Of a DNA stretch of 64,000 bases, positions 58,024-64,000 are shown piece by piece. This DNA is from Fusibacter ferrireducens (GTDB lineage Bacteria; Bacillota; Clostridia; Peptostreptococcales; Acidaminobacteraceae). The notes under the pieces were generated by a model. The model was not told the DNA's origin. It saw only the letters and a list, made by a program, of their open reading frames with translations, and did no database searches. The translations under genes and the position numbers were made by a program. The stretch's first letter is position 1; every line of letters starts with the position of its first letter. The DNA lies in assembly GCF_015352425.1 (NCBI RefSeq), contig NZ_JADKNH010000005.1:186001-250000 (forward strand). The letters are read 5' to 3'.

Positions 58024-58665
58024 GTGGAAAATGATAAAGAACGTGTATTTGATTTTTTAAATAGAACGATAGAGGGCATTGCAAAGATGTTTGGCTCATC
58101 TTGTGAAACGCTTATTCACGATATGTCTAAACCAGGACATCCTGTACTCGCCATTTATAATGGGCATGTGAGTGGGCGGCAGGTTGGATCTACTGCTGAT
58201 ATCTATGGCCTGAATGACGGCAATGATGAAGTGTTCTTTACAAATCGCGACTATGTGGATCACTTAGTGGTAACGTCAGCAGGGCGCCATGTTAAGAGTT
58301 CAACTTTTAACTATATTGGTGAAGACTATCATTATGCGTTGGGCATAAACTTTGATTATACTGCGATCGTTTCTGCGTCTAACTTGCTGATGGAACTCAG
58401 CCATGCGGGTTCTGATCTCCAAAGCGCCATTAAAGATGATAAAGTGACTTATATCAATGATCTGTTTGATGCATGTCTGGCTTCAATTGGAAAGCCTATA
58501 GACCGTATGAAAAAAGCAGATCGCTATAGACTTGTGTCACTTTTATACCAGAAGAAAGCTTTTAATTATCAAAAATCAGTCTTATTCGTAGCTGAAAAAT
58601 TAAAGGTATCGCGCTATACTATTTATAAATACATTAATGAAATTAAAGAGAATGAACAAATTTAA
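58024..58665 (+). CDS. YheO/DauR-type transcriptional regulator (PAS-like plus HTH)
   Basis: A 213-residue regulator. Residues 10-120 are the YheO-like PAS domain (FGSSCETLIHDMSKPGHPV and SSTFNYIGEDYHYALGINFD), and the C-terminus is the HTH_22 domain (FNYQKSVLFVAEKLKVSRYT). Related proteins (DauR, YheO) respond to amino acids or stress, and occur beside RidA and PLP enzymes. The start is the GTG at 58024, with GGAGGG upstream. It closes the operon and probably regulates it. Confidence 0.85.
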   Translation: MENDKERVFDFLNRTIEGIAKMFGSSCETLIHDMSKPGHPVLAIYNGHVSGRQVGSTADIYGLNDGNDEVFFTNRDYVDHLVVTSAGRHVKSSTFNYIGEDYHYALGINFDYTAIVSASNLLMELSHAGSDLQSAIKDDKVTYINDLFDACLASIGKPIDRMKKADRYRLVSLLYQKKAFNYQKSVLFVAEKLKVSRYTIYKYINEIKENEQI

Positions 58666-58672
58666 ATCATAA

Positions 58673-58700
58673 AGACGACGCCCAAGATGGGCGTCGTTTT
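58673..58700 (+). terminator. Terminator of the peptide operon
   Basis: ACGACGCCC pairs perfectly with GGGCGTCGT around a five-base loop, followed by TTTT. Confidence 0.88.
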
Positions 58701-58815
58701 CCAGTGTATATTACTTATGCATATGCATATACATATACTTGTACTTCTACTGTATGTCTATACAGTAGACTTATAGAGATTTCGCACGAATAACTCACAG
58801 CCTCACTGTTGATCA

Positions 58816-59859
58816 TCAATAAACGCCTTGCATAAATACATTTTGCATAAAAAACAAGCTGATGTAGGCGAGAATCATGGAAAGCATTGGCGTTAACAAC
58901 CACCCAAAAGAGATGTTACGCAGCTTCTTCAAATTGATGTTTTTATCCCCTCTTGCAAGACCAATCCCGATAATTGATCCTACAATCGCCTGAGAACTCG
59001 ATACAGGCACAAGTGGGATCGTAGGCAGATGTAGGGAAATGAGCAAATGTTGAAGGGAAACCGAACCAAATAAAAACAGGACAAAAGAGCTGGATAAGAC
59101 CACAATAAGAGCGCTGGAAGGTGAGATCTTATAAATACTGTTGCCTACAGTTGCCATGACGTTATGCGAGTAAGTGAATATGCCGACTGAAATTGCCACA
59201 GCGCCTAAGAAGAACAAGATTTCTGTCTGATTGATCGTAAAGAAATAAAGATCTAATGGCGGGAGTGTGATCGAATTAGTGAAAACGCCCATGACATTTG
59301 CAATGTTATTTGCACCTAGAGAATATGAACCAAAGGCGCCGACGACAATGAGTCCAGTGCGAATATAATAATGTCTCATGAAAATGTTGAGTTTGAGTTT
59401 TCTGGTTTTTCGGATAAAGAGTTTATAAAAGATAATAGAGAATATCGCAGCAAGCACAGGGCATAAAACCCAAGTCAGTACAATCTTAGTGAGCACTGCA
59501 ATACTGGTTGGATTAGAAGAAAAGAGATTCCAACCGATAATGGCGCCGACGATGGATTGAGAAGTTGATACAGGCAGTCCATATCGAGTCATGATGAAAA
59601 CTGTGAAAGCAGAAGCAAGCGCAACAACAAAAGCCCCTGGAAGAGACGTAATAGCACCGAGCTTACCAAGTGTATGACTGGCACCTGAGCCACTGCTGAC
59701 AGCGCCGATTATAACAAAGATGCTCATGATGATGGCTGCTGTTTTAAATTTGATGACTTTAGCGCCAACGGCAGTACCGAAAAGGTTTGCGGCATCATTT
59801 GCGCCTAAAGACCATCCGAGAAATAAACCGCTTGAAATATAAAATAGAGTCATATTCAT
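58816..59859 (-). CDS. pit: PiT-family inorganic phosphate transporter
   Basis: A 347-residue PiT permease that imports phosphate, probably with H+ or Na+. The two duplicated signature halves are GWSLGANDAANLFGTAVGAK and FGSYSLGANNIANVMG, and GLPVSTSQSIVGAIIGWN and PVSSSQAIVGSIIGIG are their paired helices. It has about ten membrane segments. The DUF47 gene lies directly upstream in the same operon. Confidence 0.93.
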   Translation of the reverse strand: MNMTLFYISSGLFLGWSLGANDAANLFGTAVGAKVIKFKTAAIIMSIFVIIGAVSSGSGASHTLGKLGAITSLPGAFVVALASAFTVFIMTRYGLPVSTSQSIVGAIIGWNLFSSNPTSIAVLTKIVLTWVLCPVLAAIFSIIFYKLFIRKTRKLKLNIFMRHYYIRTGLIVVGAFGSYSLGANNIANVMGVFTNSITLPPLDLYFFTINQTEILFFLGAVAISVGIFTYSHNVMATVGNSIYKISPSSALIVVLSSSFVLFLFGSVSLQHLLISLHLPTIPLVPVSSSQAIVGSIIGIGLARGDKNINLKKLRNISFGWLLTPMLSMILAYISLFFMQNVFMQGVY

Positions 59860-59867
59860 AAAATCAC

Positions 59868-60518
59868 CTAAATCTCTCTTTTTATGATGAAAATAGAAAG
59901 TTTGTCTCCAATTAATTCTGCTTCATCAGAGATGCCTGCAATCATGCTTGTGAATGCCTTAAGCTGTCTCTTTTCTGCAAGAGAAGAAACGATTTGATCG
60001 TTGAAAAGTGCATAATTTATTTTTTCTTCTAAAATATCCGTTTCGTGCTCGTAAAATTTTATTTTGCTGATATGTGAGGATGCCATGTATAATTCGCTTA
60101 AGAAAGCTCTGGCTGCAGACAGTAAAAATTCAGCAGCTTTTATGGTGCTGGCAACAAGTGCAAGAATATCCTTATCTAGAACATCTGGAAAGACAGGTTT
60201 TTGAATGTGGAATTCTTTTGAGATTTCTTCAGTGGCGTCGATGATATTATCAAGGCTTTTTACAAGTGAGAGCACGTCGGCACGTGTATCTGGGAGCAAC
60301 ATAAACTTGTAAAGAGACGTTTTGATTTCCAGTTCTAGATTGTCTGCTTCGGTTTCTAAAGTGCGTATACGGCCAAAGGTTTCTTCAAATGCTTCATAAT
60401 CTTCTGAAAGATGAGCTGCAATGGCTTTCTCAAGGAGTAAAAGACTTTGTGAAATGGTGTCTAAGAATTTTTCGATTTTCATGTTGAGTTCGATAGATTT
60501 TTTAAATATAGAATTCAT
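59868..60518 (-). CDS. PiT accessory protein, DUF47/PhoU-like
   Basis: A 216-residue all-helical protein of the DUF47 family, related to PhoU, that accompanies PiT transporters. RTLETEADNLELEIKTSLYK and VKSLDNIIDATEEISKEF contain the acidic metal-binding repeats (E--D---). I start it at 60518, with GGGGGG upstream; an upstream Met is less likely. It is 8 bp before the transporter gene and probably controls or gates it. Confidence 0.9.
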   Translation of the reverse strand: MNSIFKKSIELNMKIEKFLDTISQSLLLLEKAIAAHLSEDYEAFEETFGRIRTLETEADNLELEIKTSLYKFMLLPDTRADVLSLVKSLDNIIDATEEISKEFHIQKPVFPDVLDKDILALVASTIKAAEFLLSAARAFLSELYMASSHISKIKFYEHETDILEEKINYALFNDQIVSSLAEKRQLKAFTSMIAGISDEAELIGDKLSIFIIKREI

Positions 60519-60674
60519 AAGCAATGCCCCCCTTATACATAATTGATACCTCAATATAAGTATTGTCAAACTAAAATCTGACGCATAATCTAGAAAATAA
60601 CGATGAAATTGTCCAGTGGGTGTGATACGATGTTAACTATAAATATTCTGAAAAATACTTAAGGAGTGTTCAAT

Positions 60675-61616
60675 ATGAATCCAATAGAGTCTATTTTAAA
60701 AGATTATCCAATGATGGTACTGGATGGTGCCTTCTCAACGGAGTTAGAGCAAAAAGGATGTGATCTTAACGATCCGCTATGGTCTGCTAAAATACTCATC
60801 GAAAACCCAGATTTGATTGCAGCAGTACATGAGGATTACTATAAGGCCGGTGCAGATTGCGTGATTACAGCAAGTTATCAAGCCACTTATGAAGGTTTTA
60901 TGAAAAGAGGTGTCAGTGAAGCCGAAGCAGGTAGGTTGATTGCATCATCTGTTGAAATTGCAAAAGGCGTAAGAGATCGATTTTGGTCCAATGCAGAAAA
61001 TCAAAAGGGGAGACCTAAACCGCTTGTTGCGGCATCAGTAGGACCTTATGGGGCTTACCTTGCCGATGGATCAGAATACCGTGGCAATTATGGACTCGAT
61101 AAAAAGGCACTTTCAGAATTTCACAAGAGACGTATGCAGACGCTTGTTGGCGCTGGTCCGGACATTCTGGCGTGTGAGACGATTCCTTGTCTCGTGGAGG
61201 CACAGGCAATTGTCGATGTGCTTGGTGAATATCCTGAGATGTACGCTTGGATTAGTTTTAGTGCAAAAGATGGACAACACATCAACAGTGGTGAGCGCAT
61301 AGAGGACTGTGCAAAATGGTTGAATGACAAATCTCAGGTTGCCGCTATAGGTGTGAATTGTACAGCACCGGAATATATGGAAGCTCTAATTGAAGCCATC
61401 AGAAGGGGTACAGATAAACCTATTATTGTATATCCAAACTCTGGGGAACACTATGATGCAATAGAAAAGTCTTGGCATGGGTGTTCCAAATCAGAACATT
61501 ATGCAATGGATGCAATGAAATGGCATCAGAAAGGTGCCCAGATTATCGGTGGGTGCTGTAGAACAACGCCTCTGCATATTCATGAGATTGTGGCACTCGC
61601 ACAGCGCAACTTGTAA
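60675..61616 (+). CDS. mmuM: Homocysteine S-methyltransferase
   Basis: A 313-residue Zn-dependent methyltransferase that makes methionine from homocysteine using S-methylmethionine or SAM. The Zn ligands are visible: Cys in GVNCTAPEYM and Cys-Cys in IGGCCRTTPLHI. The N-terminus DYPMMVLDGAFSTELEQ is conserved. The start follows AAGGAG nine bases upstream. It precedes an amino-acid importer, which might carry S-methylmethionine or another methyl donor; no S-methylmethionine permease is next to it, so this is only a suggestion. Confidence 0.9.
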   Translation: MNPIESILKDYPMMVLDGAFSTELEQKGCDLNDPLWSAKILIENPDLIAAVHEDYYKAGADCVITASYQATYEGFMKRGVSEAEAGRLIASSVEIAKGVRDRFWSNAENQKGRPKPLVAASVGPYGAYLADGSEYRGNYGLDKKALSEFHKRRMQTLVGAGPDILACETIPCLVEAQAIVDVLGEYPEMYAWISFSAKDGQHINSGERIEDCAKWLNDKSQVAAIGVNCTAPEYMEALIEAIRRGTDKPIIVYPNSGEHYDAIEKSWHGCSKSEHYAMDAMKWHQKGAQIIGGCCRTTPLHIHEIVALAQRNL

Positions 61617-61814
61617 AATCGAATAGTGATGGCTGTAGTACTAGGTTCGACTGGGTAAAATACAATTGCGTTTCGTTAATTTAATTAGAAACATGTTTGG
61701 CATAAAAACATCATTTCTATGCATGATTATACATTTGTGTGAAATATCATTTGTGTATAAATGGCGGAGAAAAGGTGTTTTTTTATGTATATTCAAAAAA
61801 AATACAAAAAACAC

Positions 61815-61843
61815 TTGATATTTAAGCAATATGCGAGTATATT
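61815..61843 (+). promoter_or_regulatory. Promoter of the amino-acid importer operon
   Basis: TTGATA (61815-61820) and TATATT (61838-61843) with a 17-bp spacer, 60 bp before the binding-protein start. Confidence 0.65.
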
Positions 61844-61903
61844 AATTGAAAGAGTTGAATAAATATGCTTAAATATGTATTTAAATTAACTAAGGGGGAT
61901 ACG

Positions 61904-62776
61904 ATGAAAAAGATATTAGCAGTAATTATGGTTATGATGCTTGCAATTGGACTTGCAGGTTGTGCACCTAAAGAAAAAGAAGCAAATGCAGCAGCGCCGG
62001 CGCCAGAATCAACTAATGAAGCCGCAGCACCTGCGCCAGAAGCAGCACCAGAGAAATTGGTGATCAAGGTTGGAACGGACGATGCGTATCCACCTTTTGA
62101 GTATCATGAAGAAGCAACCAATGAGCTGATCGGTTTCGATGTGGATTTTGCCAAAGCACTTGCAGAGGAAATGGGTGTTGAAATTGAGTATGTACCTACT
62201 GCATGGGATGGTATTTTCAACGGCGTGAATACGGGACAATACGATATGATCATATCTTGTGTAAGTATTACACCAGATCGTATCGAAGGTTTTGGGATGA
62301 CAAATCCATACCTTTCAAATGGAATTGTCATCGTATCAGCGGCAGATGGTGAGCAGGCAACTTCAATTGACCAACTCGATGGCAAGAAGGTCGGCGTTCA
62401 GCTTGAGACAACAGCGGATATCGCTGCCAAAAAATTCATTGCAGATGGCACAGATATTTCACTATCTCAATTTGATTCAGTAATGGAGGCGTTTGCAGCA
62501 CTTAAGGGTGGTTCGATTGAATACATTTTAGTGGATAGTTCAGTGGGTGGCTTCTATATCTCAACAGATCCTGAGTCTTTCAATATCACATCGGGTCTTT
62601 TATCTAATGAACCAATAGGGATTTGTATGGCAAAAGAGAATACAGAGTTACTTGAAAAAGTCAACGCAGGGATAAAAGCGCTTCAAGATAGTGGGAAGAT
62701 GACAGAGATCTCTCAAAAGTGGTTCTCAGCAGATTTTGCAACTAATATTGATGCTGAAATTAAAGTAATCGAATAG
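61904..62776 (+). CDS. Polar amino-acid ABC transporter substrate-binding lipoprotein
   Basis: A 290-residue lipoprotein of SBP family 3. The lipobox is GLAGC, followed by an Ala/Pro/Glu linker much like that of the BMP protein. The binding domain has GTDDAYPPFEY, GFDVDFAKALAEEMGVEIEY and DQLDGKKVGVQLETTA. The ligand class is amino acids; the first motif is typical for polar or aromatic residues. The start at 61904 follows AAGGGGG; the longer reading is not supported. Confidence 0.92.
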   Translation: MKKILAVIMVMMLAIGLAGCAPKEKEANAAAPAPESTNEAAAPAPEAAPEKLVIKVGTDDAYPPFEYHEEATNELIGFDVDFAKALAEEMGVEIEYVPTAWDGIFNGVNTGQYDMIISCVSITPDRIEGFGMTNPYLSNGIVIVSAADGEQATSIDQLDGKKVGVQLETTADIAAKKFIADGTDISLSQFDSVMEAFAALKGGSIEYILVDSSVGGFYISTDPESFNITSGLLSNEPIGICMAKENTELLEKVNAGIKALQDSGKMTEISQKWFSADFATNIDAEIKVIE

Positions 62777-62834
62777 AGCACATATTCTGATAGATGTAAT
62801 CTAGAGAGCGCGTAAAATGAATAGATGTAAAATT

Positions 62835-62863
62835 ATGACCTGTCACTCCCGGTGGCAGGTCAT
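62835..62863 (+). terminator. Hairpin between binding protein and permease
   Basis: ATGACCTG pairs with CAGGTCAT around a 13-base interior, without a long T tail. It probably reduces expression of the permease and ATPase relative to the binding protein. Confidence 0.65.
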
Positions 62864-62902
62864 CTTAATAATATTCGGAGTATAAAAGGTAGGGGAGTTA
62901 AA

Positions 62903-63562
62903 ATGTTAAACGAAGTGCAAATTCAAGCAATTATAAAGGGGACAGGCTATACGATCATTATTGCGATTGTCGCGGTTATAATCGGTACTGTTTGCGGCAT
63001 GCTAGTAGCTTTGGGCCGTATATCCCACAACAGGATACTCAATAAGATTTCATGGCTTTATGTGTGGTTCTTTAGAGGCACACCGTTATTACTACAGTTG
63101 TTCATGATTTATTACGCGATGCCTTTGATCATTAAAGATTTAACAGGACATCCTTTTCCGATAAATCCATTGATGGCGTGTTTTGTCGCTTTTGGTCTCA
63201 ATTCAACGGCTTATATGGCAGAATTTTTCAGAGCGGGTATAGAATCCATTGATAAAGGGCAATTAGAAGCATCAAAGGCTTTGGGCATGAGCTATAATCA
63301 AGCCATGTTTAAGATCATTATTCCTCAATCCTATAAGAGATTGTTGCCTTCTGTGGGCAATGAATTCATCATGTTAATTAAAGATACCTCACTTGCTTCA
63401 ACCGTGGCGATTTCAGATCTGCTCAGAACCACTAAAACGATGAGTAGTTCATCAGGCAATTGGATTTATTATGTCTATGCAGCATGTGTTTATTTGCTGA
63501 TGACTTCTATTATTCAGTTTGGATTCGATAAGCTTGAGAAGAAGGTGGGTGCTTATGAGTAA
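62903..63562 (+). CDS. Polar amino-acid ABC transporter permease
   Basis: A 219-residue His/Glu/Gln/Arg/opine-type permease. IIKGTGYTIIIAIVAVIIGT, WFFRGTPLLLQLFMIYY and the EAA loop LEASKALGMSYNQAMFKIII are characteristic. Five membrane helices are expected. The start at 62903 follows AGGTAGGGGAG; a longer reading from 62852 begins within the hairpin. It overlaps the ATPase gene by 8 bp (ATGAGTAA). Confidence 0.93.
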   Translation: MLNEVQIQAIIKGTGYTIIIAIVAVIIGTVCGMLVALGRISHNRILNKISWLYVWFFRGTPLLLQLFMIYYAMPLIIKDLTGHPFPINPLMACFVAFGLNSTAYMAEFFRAGIESIDKGQLEASKALGMSYNQAMFKIIIPQSYKRLLPSVGNEFIMLIKDTSLASTVAISDLLRTTKTMSSSSGNWIYYVYAACVYLLMTSIIQFGFDKLEKKVGAYE

Positions 63563-64000
63563 AGAGATGATACAAGTGGTTGATGTGCATAAATCATTTG
63601 GAAAATTAGAAGTTTTAAAAGGCATTAATTTCTCAGTCAATGAGAATGAGGTCGTCTGTATTTTAGGTGCCAGTGGCTCTGGTAAGTCAACCATGCTCAG
63701 ATGTATGAATCATTTAGAGCGCATCACATCTGGTGAAATATATATTGATGGTGAACTTGCGGATAAAAGAGAAAATGATAAAGATATGATTAAGATTAGC
63801 CCAGAACATGCACAGGAACTCTGTATGGAGCTGGGTATGGTATTTCAACGGTTTAATCTATTTCCACATTTGACGGCACTTGAAAATGTTATGAAGGCAC
63901 CTATGCTCGTTAAAAAAGTGGATGAAGCCACAGCACTTAAGGATGCAGAAGAATTGCTCAAATCCGTTGGTCTTTATGATAAGAAGGATGAATACCCTTC
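63555..64000 (+). CDS. Polar amino-acid ABC transporter ATP-binding protein, 5' part
   Basis: The frame from the ATG at 63555 is open to the end of the window, so this is the first 148 residues of an ATPase of about 250. It has MIQVVDVHKSFGKLEVLKGI, Walker A GASGSGKST and the Q-loop GMVFQRFNLFPHLTALENV, all of the GlnQ/HisP type. The signature and Walker B lie outside the window. It overlaps the permease stop by 8 bp. Confidence 0.93.
   Translation, partial: MSKEMIQVVDVHKSFGKLEVLKGINFSVNENEVVCILGASGSGKSTMLRCMNHLERITSGEIYIDGELADKRENDKDMIKISPEHAQELCMELGMVFQRFNLFPHLTALENVMKAPMLVKKVDEATALKDAEELLKSVGLYDKKDEYP

Noticed and set aside
60570-60674. SAM or S-box/T-box type leader before the homocysteine methyltransferase
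   Set aside because: The gap is only about 100 bp to the divergent gene and has none of the conserved S-box or T-box elements.

Overview
The window reads as the chromosome of a low-GC, anaerobic, amino-acid- and peptide-fermenting Firmicute, most likely a clostridial relative. Supporting signs are a ferredoxin-linked 2-oxoacid oxidoreductase, strong AGGAGG ribosome sites with some TTG/GTG starts, ferredoxin-domain ATPases, an adenosylcobalamin riboswitch and many lipoprotein-based ABC importers. The genus cannot be fixed from the sequence alone. No rRNA, tRNA or CRISPR array was seen.

Layout. 1-1.3 kb: end of a V4R-domain gene overlapping a class III adenylate cyclase. 1.4-10.5 kb: a LacI-type regulator divergent from an M20 hydrolase, a BMP-type nucleoside ABC importer and a TRZ/ATZ-type deaminase. 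10.7-13.0 kb: two tandem paralogous membrane-anchored proteins, a polytopic membrane protein and an XRE regulator. 13.4-21.8 kb: a four-subunit 2-oxoacid:ferredoxin oxidoreductase with a clear sigma-54 promoter, a divergent sigma-54-type activator, a MerR regulator, a methionine gamma-lyase-like enzyme and an NhaC-family transporter; together they look like a route from methionine to an acyl-CoA. 22-26.6 kb: a C26 amidotransferase, a soluble chemoreceptor-like protein, an exported serine hydrolase with twelve PEG hexapeptide repeats, and a HAD hydrolase. 26.7-30 kb: a cobalamin-riboswitch-controlled cobalt ECF importer in the order cbiQ-O-M-N.

30-35.1 kb: a small-protein/NifX/ferredoxin-ATPase pair/FMN glutamate-synthase-domain/NifX/DUF134 cluster that resembles 'orange protein' (Orp) clusters. 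Its divergent promoters carry paired CATATG-centred palindromes, each pair 38 bp apart, and a decayed version lies in the DUF134 gene's own promoter. I consider this the best candidate for an under-described system.

35.3-42.8 kb is an accessory region with many broken genes: an efflux MFS with a leader-peptide attenuator, a HEPN/MNT pair with a nonsense codon, a second MNT pair with an internally deleted partner, a RhuM remnant, a Gfo/Idh remnant and a 119-bp terminal-inverted-repeat element with two diverged relatives elsewhere in the window.

42.9-46.3 kb: a cation-chloride-cotransporter-like permease and a lipoprotein. 46.5-58.7 kb: a long one-strand cluster (RidA, C-S lyase, TldD, TldE, OppABCDF, amidohydrolase, YheO-type regulator) that fits import and breakdown of modified peptides. 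58.8-60.5 kb: PiT phosphate transporter with a DUF47 partner. 60.7-64 kb: homocysteine S-methyltransferase and a polar amino-acid ABC importer whose ATPase runs off the end.
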